Shown here in pieces: positions 23,255 through 34,798 of a DNA stretch of 64,000 nucleotides. The position numbers and the translations under genes are program-made. Source of the DNA: Rhizoclosmatium globosum. Lineage: Eukaryota > Chytridiomycota > Chytridiomycetes > Chytridiales > Chytriomycetaceae. The notes under the pieces were generated by a model. That model did no database searches. It had not been told where the DNA came from and saw only the letters and a program-made list of their open reading frames with translations. Where the stretch lies: positions 124,001 through 188,000 of the forward strand of contig MCGO01000024.1 in the NCBI GenBank assembly GCA_002104985.1, written 5' to 3'. Position 1 is the stretch's first letter. Every line of letters starts with the position of its first letter.

Positions 23255-24037
23255 TTGAAGATCGCTGTTTTGGTAACTTCCCTCCTAAGTTGCTATTCTC
23301 GCTGTTGCCTTTTACTCCAATCACAAACCAAAAGCGTGATTGGATCAGTAAGCTCGTCTCTGATGTCCACAGCTGAAAGGCCAAAGACTTCTAATGCTCA
23401 ACCAGGTCAAGGCGGTAACGTTGCTGCCTTTACAGTTCAAGATGGACAAGTTTGTGCGTCTGGAGATGTCTGTTCGAACTCGAACTCTATTTGTATGAGC
23501 AAATCCAGACTTTGCCTGCCAGGCATTGACTGCCTGTAGGGTTAGTATTACCGAAAGATGTTTGCCTACAACATTCGGCGAGGAGAACCAAACCAAGATG
23601 ATTAAAGTAGAAAGGGACTTTGGCAGCCTAACAATGCGCAAGGGCCGTCGAATCAGGAGGGAACACCATTTATGGTTCAAGATGGACAAGTCTGTGCCTC
23701 TGGAGACTCGGATGTATGTGCTAATCCCAACTCCGTGTGTTGTTCCTCCAATCATGGTCAATCTAGAGTCTGCCAAGCATCGATAGCTGAGAGTAGAAAA
23801 GTCTATTCCGGAAACCCTCAATTGGAGCCAAACCAAGGTGATCCAAGCAGAAAGGGATTTTGGCAATCATACAATGCAGAAGTTCAGCCAAACCAATCTG
23901 GTAACAGAGGCGCATTTGCTATTCAAGATAGTCAAATTCGTGCGTCAGGAGACAACCCAAGCTCCGTTTGTTGTTCTTCCGTTGCGAGTAAATCGAGAAT
24001 TTGTCAACCAACAAACATATGTGCCGGTGGACTTTAA
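23255..24037 (+). pseudogene. Decayed cysteine-rich gene C, copy of B type
   Basis: The reading resembles gene B: a hydrophobic leader and three second-type modules preceded by QDGQVCASGD. Several defects are visible. The expected start codon is TTG at 23255. The leader must change frame near 23300 and again near 23360 to keep a B-like TPxxxxxKRD end. Module 1 has lost the CC pair and adjoining residues (SNSICMSKSRLC). Two stops (23537-23544) and a TAA at 23603 lie between modules 1 and 2, removable only by a 72-nt intron with a weak GTAGGG donor (23536-23607). Module 2 is whole (23688-23780). Module 3 has Arg for its first Cys (QIRASGD) and a deletion up to SSVCC. The stop is at 24037. Best read as a dying duplicate of B. 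Confidence 0.65.
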
Positions 24038-24297
24038 GGGACACAAATTGATTAGTGTATTACCACGTCGTCTTCTTTCCCCTTTCATCTTCAATAAACA
24101 ATTATCAACTGAATTAGTAACAGTGGGTATCAAAACGGGGTGTTCGACAGCAATCAATTTTTGTGTTCTGCCCAATTTCTGTTCCATGTGATGTTCTGCC
24201 AAGGTTCGAGGTTTCCCCAATACAAAAAGAAGAAGACCTTCGCTGCTGCCACACTCAAACACAACACCAGCCAGCTTCCTCTTCCCACTTCAACCAA

Positions 24298-25602
24298 ATG
24301 CAGATCATCCGAGTAGTAACCGTTGCCGCACTCGCCGCGAACACAGTCGCAGCCGAGGGACTCTTCCGCGCGTTGATGGCGGCCGTGCATGGATATACAG
24401 CGCGCCCCAGACTCGTCCAGCGCCACCGGCCAGCCTCAAACGCGACCTCTGCTGCGAATTCAACACTGTCTGGTGGTCCTTCGTCTGGTCCTCTGGTCCT
24501 CTGGCTCCTCGTACAGTCCCTCCAATGGTCCCTCCAATGGTCCCTCCAATGGTCCCTCCACCGGTCCAAGCAGCCAATGGATCGGCTCCTTCTCCGATCC
24601 TTCGCGTCGATGCGGTGTCTCGTGGGAACACGCAAACAGCAGATGCGGTACCTACTGCTGGGACAAGGACAACCAATGCCCAACTGGCCAAAAATGCTAC
24701 AAGGACATGATCAACACGTGTCCCGTCCTCAACAACAATAACAACAACAACAACTATAACCCTTCTCCTGCCCCAGGCTCTTTCTCTGATCCATCAAGAC
24801 GTTGTGGATTCTCCTGGGAACAGGCCAACAACCAGTGTGGTACCTTCTGTTATGACAAAGACAATCAATGTCCCAATGGACAGCGTTGTTACAAGGATCT
24901 TACTACCTCGTGTGGTGGCTCTCCTGCTCCAGCTCCTGCTCCAGGCCTTTCACTGATGCGTCTCGTCGTTGTGGATACTCTTGGGAAGACGCTAATAAGA
25001 GTTGCAACAACCTCTGTTGGGACAAGGACAACCAGTGCTCTAACGGTATGAAGTGTTACAAGGACCTTACTTCTTCTTGCGGTGCTGGACAGGGACCAAT
25101 TTCCGGCGGACCAGTTTCTGGAGGACCAGCCTCGAGTGGACCAGTCTCCGGTGGACCAGGGCCAGTTTCAGGTGGATCATTCACTGATGCTTCTCGCCGA
25201 TGCGGTTACTCTTGGGAAGATGCCAACAAGAGCTGCAACAACCTCTGTTGGGACAAGGACAGCCAGTGTTACAACGGTATGAAGTGCTACAAGGATCTTG
25301 GAAACACTTGTGCTGTCGGACAAGGACCAGTATCAGGCGGATCAGTCTCTGGTGGACCAACTTCCGGCGGTCCAGTTTACGGTGGACCAGGACAAGTTTC
25401 TGGTGGAGGATCAGGACCAGCTCCACAACCTCAGTCAGGATCTTGTAACTTTGGAGACTGGATGTGTGGAAGCGACAACATCACCCTCTACCAGTGTGGT
25501 TACGTGCAGGGTAACGTCTTGTCTTGGAGACAGCACTCTCAATGTCAAAACGGAACTCGCTGTGTTGTTGGCCAGCCAGCTGGATTCGTTGGATGTAACT
25601 AA
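24298..25602 (+). CDS. Secreted cysteine-rich protein D
   Basis: ATG at 24298 begins a signal peptide (MQIIRVVTVAALAANTVAAE). After a Ser/Gly/Pro linker with a 12-bp tandem repeat come four modules of a third type: [ST]D[AP]SRRCGxSWExAN followed by C-x3-C-xDKDxQC-x5-C-YKDL-x3-C. Gly/Pro/Ser linkers (SGGPVSGG) separate the last copies. The end is the module CNFGDWMCGSDNITLYQC through WRQHSQCQNGTRC to VGC, shared with A and E. From memory, short CGxSWxxAN...Cxxx(D/E)CPxGxxCxxDL modules occur as accessory domains on secreted enzymes of zoosporic fungi and oomycetes; binding to polysaccharide is plausible but unproven. Two small deletions (near 24480 and 24955, the latter two bases) break the frame; all modules are otherwise whole, so sequence error is likely. 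Confidence 0.75.
24517..24564 (+). repeat. 12-bp tandem repeat in gene D linker
   Basis: Three perfect copies of TCCCTCCAATGG and one variant, encoding a Ser-Asn-Gly-Pro repeat in the linker after the signal peptide. Likely to vary in copy number. Confidence 0.8.
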
Positions 25603-25730
25603 AAAATCGTCAGATCATTTTCATTTAGTTGTTGTTGTGTATGCAATAAAATGCCTGTCAATAAGTAATCTGTGCTTCTGAAGAATACGAATGTCTTCTT
25701 CTTCTCCTTCAATAATAATAACCTTATCAA

Positions 25731-28546
25731 ATGTCGTGGTTTGGCAGTGCACCAACACCCAAAAAGAGCACTGGCACCGCGTCCACCGAACTCTTTGGCG
25801 ACATTGGCGACATTGACGACATCCACGTGGACGATGCGGACATTGAAAACGATGCGGCGCTTCTGGTTCGTGAGTCCTTTCAGTCATACGCCACTCACCC
25901 AAACCAAACCAAACCAAACCAAGGCCGAACTCGCCGGACTCCAAAACTCGATGGGAATTTCTTCGACCGCCGCCACCGCCGCGACAAAGAAAGCGCCTCA
26001 GAAACCAGCGCCAAAACAAGCACCGCGTCCTGTTAAACAACAACAACTACAACCACCTCCTTCTACTTCAAACAATGATGGCCTTGTCGATATTGAACTG
26101 CCCGTGCTTGACTTTGACGATGCAGAACCAAATGTTGTTCTTACCGATGCGGACCTCGAAGACCCGGATCTGCTGAGTGAATTGGCGGCAGTTGGAGGTG
26201 GCGGTGATGAAGGGGAGGACGATGACGCGCCGCCCAGGAACACAGCGAGCCACTCAAAGACGCGAGTGATGCCGAACTCGCTAATTTGATGCACGGGATG
26301 GATATGGCGAATACAACCATTCCATCAGCACCCGCGAAGACACATCGTGTGGTCGTGCCTCCTGTCGAGGAATCAATAGAATCGGTAGACATTCCGGAAC
26401 CTGTTCAGCAAGAACCTGTATCTCCTCACTCTCTCTTGGACGTTAAGAAACGCCAGCTGGAATACAAACAGGCGGCGTTGGCGTTCAAACAACGCGGCGA
26501 TGCACCTACTGCCCGTGAAATGCTCAAGGTTGCGAAATCTATGCAGGACACTATTGATCTTGCGGAATCGGGAAGCTCGATCAAAGCGTCGTTCAAAATG
26601 CCTCCTCCTCCACCTGCTCCTGCCGCAGCTCCACCCCCAACCCCAAAACCAACTCCTGTAGCTACGCCTGCTGTTACAAGCTCACAGCAGCCGTCACAAA
26701 TAAAGCGACCATCAACATCTCTATCACCAAAGCAAACTGCCACTCCCACTCTATCTCAAACAAACGCATACGCAACTTCTTCGACCTCTCGTCAACAAGC
26801 ACAACCTCAAATCCAGCAAACAACATCAACACCCTCTTTAACTCAAACTCCCTCCCTCCTTGCAAACAACATCCCACTCCTCAAAACTTTACATTCTTCA
26901 CTCACCTCTCAAATCGCTACTTGCACCCAAATCGCGCACTACAGCCTTAAATCAAAGAACCAAGCCGTTGCTGTTGACTTCCACAAACGAAAGAAGTTAT
27001 ATCAAAGTGATTTGGAGGTATTGGAGACTATAATGAAGGTTGGCGAGGCAGGGGGTGTCGTCACTTGGCCAAGTTTCCGATATGAAGTGGTTAGCCCGCA
27101 TCTTTTATTCATTTTTTTATCTGACAGTTGTCGCCTCTCAGGTTCGCTTCGAAATAGATCAAGTCAATACAGATATCGGTCTTGAAGAGCTTGAAATCGC
27201 GGTTGTTCGTGGATACGACTATGCCTCGCCCAAAGGATCTGGAATCGCTTCTATGGACTTAGAAACGTATGTCACGTTGATATCGGTACGGATGCGCCTG
27301 ATGCAAAGGGTCAATCTCCTGTTGCTTCGAAATCGGCGAGTCCTGAATACGCGTTCTCGAAGCGTATTAAGATTGATCGAGGGTCGAGAAACTTTTTGAG
27401 GCATGTGGAGAGGAAACGGGTTGTTGTGGATGTCTTGCATCAGGTGAAGGGGTGGGGTGGATTGTCGCTTTTGGCGGGGAAGCCTGTGCCTGTCGGGAGG
27501 GCGAGTGTTGCGCTCAGTGGGCTTCTGACAAAGGCGGAAGTTCATGAAGTTGTTGATGTGAGTTGGTTTACTTTGCCTGCTTCTTTGCTGAGTTCTGATG
27601 TGGAAGATAGCTTGTCGATCTAGCTAACCCAAGGAAACTCGTGGGTGGAAAACTTGAAATTAAGCTGAGGTTGCGTGTTCCACTTTCGAAGTCGGATGTG
27701 GTTTGAAAGAGGAGCGATGGGTTGTTGTCGACTTTTCGGGACAATTGAATACTCCCGCACCCACTATTCCGGCGTCGCAACAATATGTTGCTCCTGTTCA
27801 AGTGCAGCCTGTGCCAGCTGATATCATTCACCAAACCACGTTGTTGAGAAAACGTCCAACGTTGAGGCAACAGACGAAACTAGTTCAACCACTGTTGAAT
27901 CTACAACATCTGCTTCAACACTTCCTGTCCCCAAACCTATCACTCCACAACCCGCATCTAATGCAGCTAATTCATCGCGTTCCTCGACCCCGGTTGCGCA
28001 GCAATCCAATCCAATCAAAAAAGCTTCAACGCCTATTCCCACCAACCCAGCACCATCTGAAGTGGACATTGAAGAACTCGAAATGGAGTTTTTAAAGTAT
28101 GCTCTCATTTCAAAACAAATTCAGCCATTACTAATGAAAATCAAACAGCCCCGACGCAATTGCCTCCAACAACGTCCTCGAATCAGAACACACTGCCCTC
28201 CTCGCTCAAATCGCAGCACACAAGAAGCCTGTACCCGACGACCTCATGGACCGTAAAGCTGGTTACGAATTACGGATGAACTTACTTGTTACACTTGTGT
28301 CTACGGGAGCTTTGACAATGAACAGTTGAGTGTTGTCGAACCATGTTACACAAGACTTTAAGTGTTATCTATTTTCACAGAATACATTGAAAACGTCAAG
28401 ACGAACATTGGGACGACCAAGAAACAGGCCTTGTTGTTGAAGCAGCATGGGAAAGTAGTACTGGCGAGGCAGGCCATGGCCGAATTAAGATTATGATGGA
28501 AGAGGTTGAAGAGGTTGAGAAGGCTATCGCTGCTGGGGAATTGTGA
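25731..28546 (+). CDS. CC2D1/Lgd family protein with DM14 and C2 domains
   Basis: CC2D1 (Drosophila Lgd) proteins bind ESCRT-III/Snf7 and act in endosomal sorting. The order fits: acidic start MSWFGSAPTPKK, ADLEDPDLLSELAAV, a DM14 repeat (QLEYKQAALAFKQRGDAPTA, REMLKVAKSMQ), a Pro-rich linker, a second DM14-like stretch (KSKNQAVAVDFHKRKKLYQS), then a C2 domain (LEELEIAVVRGYDYASPKGS; GWGGLSLLAGKPVPVGRASV; GKLEIKLRLRVPL) and a C-terminal helical part (YIENVKTNIGTTKKQALLLK). GT-AG introns at 25866-25923, 27087-27141, 27558-27610, 28097-28148 and 28325-28380. Four one-base shifts (near 26225, 27267, 27697, 28485) interrupt the frame; the last lets the protein end at 28546. The normal two to four DM14 repeats appear reduced to about two. 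Confidence 0.8.
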
Positions 28547-28800
28547 TTGGGTGGTTATAAGGGGAGACTTTTGAATTGTGAATATAGCTTTCATATGCCT
28601 TCCGTCGAAACTGCGATTTCATCGAATCCATTATACTTGAGCAGATGGCTTTACGAGAAACTCAAGAGAACTTGTGGCTCAAAATCAAATGGGAAGGTGT
28701 GAGAACTTGTGGCTCTTAATTTTTTGACAAGCCCGCTTTTGCCGATTCCCGACTCGTCTTAAAAGGGGAGCAACAGACAGCTGCAGCAGAAAGAGCCACC

Positions 28801-31180
28801 ATGTTTTTGCTGAAGATCATCACTCTTGCCATCGTAGTTGCCCGTACTGTTGCTGATGTGACTATATATTGGGAGAACTATCAGTACACCATGGATGATC
28901 AGAACTGTAAAAACAATGCCTATGAGGGCCAAACAGTTCCACCATTAACATTTGTTAATCTGGACCAGGATGGCGAGGAGTATATCTTCACAGTCACTGC
29001 TAATGTTGGTCAAACTGTTTACGTCCAAACCTCTTATCTGTCAGATATGGTTACACATTTCCAATTGATTCACCCAAAACGACTGTGAATTCGCCATTCC
29101 AGCCGATGAATTTATCAGTGATTCTGTTTTTAATTTCACAGCAACCATTCCACGAACTGGCTCATATAAAGGTAACACGCAACATTAGTTGTTTTGCATT
29201 ATTAATCTCACCGAAGGTTGGACTGCAAAATGGACAGCAAATATTCCAGATGTGGACAGTGGGATTTATCCAGATGATCCTTTCAATCAAGTATATGCCC
29301 ATGAGATTGAGGATGAAACTACGGTCAGCACCTTAGCACCATCGTCCATTAATTCGTTTACGTCTGCCACAAGCTCGATACTTACATCCACAGCTAGTTC
29401 TCTAGCTACAACGTCAACTCTTGCAATCTCGACGACCGTCAGTACTACTTCATTCACAACAGCGGCTTCTACTTTGTCAAGCACAAATGTACCTGATTCA
29501 ACCACAAATCCAGTTGCTACCTCGACAACGTATCTTGCGACCTCGACAGTTCCTATTTCTTCAACAAGTCTAATCTCTACACTGCTCAGCTCAGTCACGT
29601 CTACTGAGGCAAGCTCTTCCTTCACACTGACGTCGGCAGAAGTTGCATCCTCCACAGTAACCACGTTGGCGACAACAGCGCCTATTTCTTCAACAGATGT
29701 GATTTCTGAATTTACTACTTGGGCGTCAACCCAGACGATTTCGGAATTATCCAGCACGAGCATAATTCAATCCACTGCGAGTCAATGCAACAACAACGCT
29801 GAATCTTCTTGAGCGAATATACTTCGACTGGCCAATTGGCTTGAGCACCGGACGTTCCCATTTCTTCGACTGTCTCATCTACAAGGCCAGCACTGCTACT
29901 TCTGTTTCCACTTCGACGGAATCTGCTACATTACCAACAGCACACTGACCACTGACGCAAATCTTCCGTCAACTTCTGGTTCTGCAATTCAGTTGGAAGC
30001 ACAACAGTTTCCGCGTCAGAATCCACGGATACCGATTCAAAGACAGTTTCTGCCACTTTCTCTTCCACCACACAAACCCTGAACGCCTCTTCCGCTTCTT
30101 TCCCCACCAGCTCTCTCCAAACGGCCTCGTCAGTTATTTCTTCTCAACCAACATCCCAAAATTCTGCAACATCCACTTCCTCAGGTCTTCCAACAATCAC
30201 AACCAGCCCTTGCGTCCCACTTCAAGCTCCCCCAAGTCTCACTGAAATTGCAAACGGACTGATTCCAACCGCATCTCCACTGCAGACGTACACAGGCACC
30301 GCTTCTCTTGCCATCGCGACATTGACAAACCTCGTTCCAGCGTCCCTTGCCAGACTCGGAGCAACCAAAACAGCTGAAATCTTTCAGATTGGATCTCTGA
30401 AGCCTGGTGATACATCTGTCACGTTTTTGGGAGCTGCCTTCACGGCTGGAGAGAGGAATGCGGTTGTGTTTATGATTGTGTCGGATGGATATACAGTGAG
30501 TCCCAGCATTTTCCATTCTTGATTACTATTCGAATTCTAATCTTTGGATTTTAGTTCAAACCCGACGCGACAATCAAACCTTCAACAACGCGACATGTTC
30601 GGTTTCTATCAAGACTGGCGGAATTACGAATGGTGGGGTTGAATTCAGTTACGTGTTTGACGAGAGATCGCTGGTGAATGGTTTGCCATGCAGCTTACGG
30701 AGGACGGAACGCAGTTGATTGTTTCTGTCAACAGTGAGCATCAAGTGTTGGCGTCGGTGGCGTTTACTGTGAGTGCTGGAGTTGGGAAGAAACGCGCTCA
30801 GAAGGAGGTTGGGTTTGTGGTTGTGAATGGAGTTGGAACGTTCAAGGCTGTTTCTACTTCAACGGCGTCTGCTGTCACGGCTGCGACAGTGAGGAATACA
30901 TCTGGATCTGGGACTCTTGTTACTCAGGCCACTGCAGTTCCTACTCAAGGCTACCCGGCTCCAACTGTTGTTGTCCCCACTTCAAAGCAAGAAGTGACTC
31001 AAGGATATGTTGCTCCAGATGCGATTCCTCCCGACAAAGGCTCCAGCTTCTCCCGCGTATGTCGCTCCAGCCAATGTTGCCCAAGTTTCAACCAAATCCT
31101 TGAACATTCTCGCCAGTGCTGCTTATGATTTCAACGTGAATCTGTTTGTTGTTTCCCTCCTTGTTTCCTTCATCTTTTGA
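28801..31180 (+). CDS. Ser/Thr-rich surface protein, probably GPI-anchored
   Basis: ATG at 28801 starts a signal peptide (MFLLKIITLAIVVARTVA), preceded by a TATA-like CTTAAAAGG near 28760. The N-terminal domain (about 120 residues, DVTIYWENYQYTMDDQNCKN, NVGQTVYVQTSYLSD) looks like a small beta-rich domain with two cysteines. A long Ser/Thr-rich mucin-like stretch follows (29330-30180), then a second globular part (SPCVPLQAPPSLTEIANGLI; KPGDTSVTFLGAAFTAGERN) and, after an intron at 30496-30555, a last beta-rich segment. The end, SAAYDFNVNLFVVSLLVSFI, is hydrophobic like a GPI-attachment signal. Introns near 29172-29217 and 30496-30555. Several frameshifts (near 29075, 29810, 29960, 30680, 31040) are needed. 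The family was not recognised; a cell-wall or adhesion role is inference. Confidence 0.6.
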
Positions 31181-31429
31181 TTTCTCCACCTTTGCTTCCA
31201 TCACAATTATTATGAAATTAAAAAAAAAAAAAAATAAAAAAATTATAAATTTCTTTTTTAACAAATAAAAAAAAAAAAATAACAAAAAATAGAAAAAACA
31301 CAAAAACCAAAAACAATAAAATTGATCATAACTGTTACATCAATCAAACATAAATTGCATTCTGTCAGACAATTATTATGCAGACAATCATGGCAACTCA
31401 TTGTTTCGTCATTTATTTAACTCATTATT

Positions 31430-31479
<50 letters not shown>

Positions 31480-31702
31480 AAAATATGACTCTATTCTTTG
31501 CTTCCTTTTTTAACTCTTTCAAAAAATGGAAATGTATAACTGAACGAAAATGAAAAACACAAAAACAAGCCAAACACTACACCTATGTACATGCAATGCA
31601 CATACCATTTCCGTCACTTTGTCATTTACACCAAAGACGGCAACCCCTCCTTCTTCACAGCACCCCTCTTCATCAACATCAAATAAGTCTCAGTCTCCTC
31701 AT
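31181..31702. other. AT-rich convergent intergenic region with poly(A) tract
   Basis: 522 nt between two converging stops. It is A-rich on the plus strand and includes several A runs broken by T and C (31218-31310) and an uninterrupted run of 48 A (31431-31478). AATAAA-like signals for both genes can be found. No ORF of note. The + strand ORF starting at 31550 is a shadow of the monooxygenase gene. Confidence 0.8.
31431..31478 (+). repeat. 48-nt poly(A) run
   Basis: An unbroken run of 48 A. Either a microsatellite or the tail of an old retroposed copy; no matching gene copy is seen just upstream. The exact length is unreliable given the frequent run-length errors in this window. Confidence 0.9.
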
Positions 31703-34260
31703 TCAACTCCTCCTTCCCGGCCGCAGCGGCACCAGCACCAGCACCAGCAGCACATCATCCACCTTATTTCCATTCGCAGCGTTCACAGCAGCAGTAGCAG
31801 CAGCCCCAACAATCCCACGTCCAACCCTCCACAACCGCTTCACAACGCTATGATTCATAACCGCCTTCGCACCGCCCCCAACAATCCCATCGAACCGCCC
31901 CGAATCGCTACGCGCCTCTTTCATCACTTCTGTGCAGACGGGGACACGGTCGCGGTCGAATTCGTCGGCGAGGTGGGAGAACGCGAGACGGTCGCGGTGG
32001 ATGCGGGGGTCGACTGCGTCGTCGTCGTCGTCTTCGTCGGGGGAGGCGGACGTGGCGACGACGGATTGGGCCATGAATTGGGAGAATCCTTCGTCGTAGG
32101 TTGTTTCGTCTGGGGTGAGGAAGTCGGTTGTGGTGGAGGTGGCGGATTTGGGTGTCCAGGTTGGGTTGTTGTATTTTGCGAGGAGTTTGGCGAGGAGGAC
32201 GGCGTCGGTGATTGCGAGGCCTGGGGCGAGGGAGCCGTTTGCGTTTGTGGAGACTGGGTGGGCGGCATCACCGATAAGGATTACTCGGCCGCGGTGGAGT
32301 GATGGAGGGTTCGGGAAACCGGGGCCAAGTGGGTTGGGAAGGGTGTATGTGTCTAGAGGATTTGAGGCAAGGTCAAGTGTATCTTGAAGGGTGGTGAGTG
32401 TTGGGTCTGTGCGTGCCATGATGGCATAAATTGGGTGCTGTTCAATTCGTAAGCATTTACGTTGAGAGAAAATAAATCGACTTACGGGGAAGTTCTCTGG
32501 CTCGGCATATTTAAGTGCAAGACCACGAATTTCTTGACCAGTGAGTGGGTTTGGCGCAGCGAATAGAGAGGAAGCAACAAACGAAGGACGGTTGTTGGTA
32601 GAAGAAGGTCGGTTATCGGCATTGTCGCTAAACATACGCTGTGGAACAGCAAGTGGTGACTTGATTGAGGATTGCAAGGCTGACATGTCAATCGATCTGC
32701 GACCACGACGAGCTTTTTTGGTATCAGCATCTGAAGAATCGTTTTGATCGTCAGCGGCAGCGCTTTCATCTGGAACGGCATCGGTAGAAGTTCCTTCGCC
32801 AGCATTGTCATCGATATCAGGAGTTGTATCGGCCAATCGCAGCTTTCCAGGTTTTCTACCCCTTGGAGCACTTTCTGCTGAATTCCACTTATCCTCTGGA
32901 GTTGTTTCATCGGTACTCAATTTGGTCAAGCTCTTTTGCACGCCTTGGTCAACAACACTGTTGGGTCCACCCATCATACTCATGATATTCTGACCAGCTT
33001 TAGGGTTAGTCTTGATGGCTTCGTTCATGAGTTCACGGTTCTTCCATGCAGCAAAGTTGGCAGCAATCTGACCCTTCTCTTCCTGTGGCACAATCAAGCG
33101 CCATCCAAGGAGTCCATTACCCATATTGACACATCCAAACCAGGCACCCTTCTGAGTTCCGTGAACAGTAACGCATCGACCGTCTGGCACGAATTCCTGG
33201 ACATCAAAACGGGTCAAATCTTCAATTGGTTTTTTCGAGGCTTCCAAAGTGTCAGGTGCATCCGTGGGAGGAACATGAAGTCTTGTGACACCACAAAAGA
33301 TTGCGGCACCAGAGAATTCAGCAGGGCGAGGGTGGGAAGTTGTAGGAGTTGGTGTTGCGGGGGATACAGGTGGGAGAATTGAACGGGAAGATTGTTTTTG
33401 GACGTTAAGATACATGAGTTTGCGAACAGATGAGTTTGTGCCGTCAGCACCCACGAGGAGGTCGCAAACTTCAGTGCGGCCTGATCTGAATTCGAGGGTG
33501 ACTTTTCCAGTTTCAGGGTGGACGTAGTAGAGCTTCAGACGTTCTCCAGTCACATATTCGTCCTTGCTGAGAAGATCTCTGAATGCCTGAGCTTCAAACC
33601 TGGAAGGCAGTCAGTACGATTGAAAGCAGTATACTAGACAAGTACCATTTGCCCTCTGCCAGATCGGCATCCAGGTCATCGTCGTGGGTTGGTTGAACAA
33701 GGCCCGAGTTGTTTGCAGGCTGCGGCAGATAGTCCTTCCCCTTCACCTTGTTTTCTGTCTCCTTTGCCAGGGCGAGCATCAGCAGACGGACCAGGTCGCA
33801 GCGACGCAGGGTGACGAGTGGCGGCAGTGAGGAAGAAGCGAGAGCGGAGGCAGCGAGACGGGAAGCGGGAGGAGGGAAGGAGTTGATTGGTGTTTGAAGA
33901 TCGTTTGGATCGAGGGCCTAGTTATTGTTTTGATTGAATTGAAAGAGAGTTGTTAATAAGGCTGTGTGTGTTTCTAGTAACTAGTAAGTAAGTACGCACA
34001 CTCAGACCAACAACCGGTGCCGCCATCCGACTCAAACCACCGCCCACGCGCAGATCATCAACGAGTGCTTCCACGGCCCAGCGCCAAAGGACCAAGTGTT
34101 GTCCGTCTTCCTGCGGCGCCGGTCCCGCCTCAACAACAACAACGTCGTAGAACACGCCCGTCACGAACGACTTGCTGTTCAGTCGCTTCAGCGCTACGGC
34201 GAGCGTCAGACCCGCAACTCCGCCGCCGATGATCACAACTCGCTTTTGCACGGACTCCAT
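31703..34260 (-). CDS. F420-type/PHBH-fold FAD monooxygenase with acidic insertion
   Basis: A class A flavoprotein monooxygenase (PHBH fold; family of salicylate and kynurenine hydroxylases); no F420 site is claimed. Four exons (introns 33918-33999, 33600-33645, 32438-32485) sum to 2,382 nt, 793 residues, no frameshift; the last intron is 48 nt and in frame, so unspliced RNA would also stay open. Motifs: dinucleotide fold VVIIGGGVAGLTLAVALKRL at the N-terminus, LLVGADGTNSSVRKLM (DG motif), and GDAAHPVSTNANGSLAPGLA (second FAD site). Between the DG motif and GD motif lies an unusual 130-residue charged, Ser/Asp-rich insertion with RRGRRSIDMS and RGRKPGK patches. An acidic run (DEDDDDDAVD) follows the FAD site. 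Start ATG 34260 gives the FAD motif at residue 8. Substrate unknown. Confidence 0.8.
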
Positions 34261-34798
34261 TTGTTGTGTTGTAAGAACAGTCGTGGTCGTTGTGCCAAAT
34301 TGGTTGCTTTTTACGGGGGAGCGTTTCACTTGACAACCCACCCCCCCGTGCCTCTTTCCCTTAAGAATATCACTATGAAAAGAAGAGCGGTAGCAACAGT
34401 TTACCAATGATTAATTTCCAACTATTGCAATTCTTTTCAATTAATATTTAAGATATGGGTATTTAACAACGATGAATAGTATATAATTGCAAAGGAATAA
34501 TGGTGTAAAAGATTGTCAAAGTGTACTACTCAACATTTTATGAATTGTTGATTCCAGATGCACTTCCTTCTGTTCAAATTATCGACCCTTGTGTCTTACG
34601 GACTTTCATCAGAAGAACAACAAATAGTTACCAATCAATTCGCTTCATTGTCGAACTCTTAAGCGGTGAGTGACTCTTATGTGGCTGGTCGTCTCAAAAA
34701 ACCTATAAAAGTCCAGCACCCTCCATTCGCAATCAATCCCGTTTTGCTCTGCGAGAAATCAAACTCTTGAAGCATTCTCAAAACATCGATATACCCAA
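34261..34798. promoter_or_regulatory. Divergent promoter region with TATA box for gene E
   Basis: 538 nt between the monooxygenase start (minus) and gene E start (plus). It is AT-rich. TATAAAA at 34704-34710 lies 89 nt before the gene E ATG, preceded by TGTGGCTGG at 34680-34688. A 34-codon ORF at 34558-34662 has a hydrophobic start but no other support. Confidence 0.5.

Noticed and set aside
23526..23786. Separate 86-codon ORF in gene C
   Set aside because: It is an out-of-frame reading of module 2 and its linker; the correct frame shows the QDGQVCASGD module.
20165..25602. Hevein-type chitin-binding domains in genes B-D because of the CC pair
   Set aside because: The spacing after CC lacks the hevein SxxGxCG pattern, so naming them chitin-binding type 1 is not justified.
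31550..32302. 250-codon plus-strand ORF over the monooxygenase 3' end
   Set aside because: Low-complexity Gly/Val shadow of the opposite strand, which carries the FAD motifs.
34558..34662. 34-codon ORF with a hydrophobic start upstream of gene E
   Set aside because: Too short, with no cysteines, repeats or homologue in the window; lies in the promoter region.
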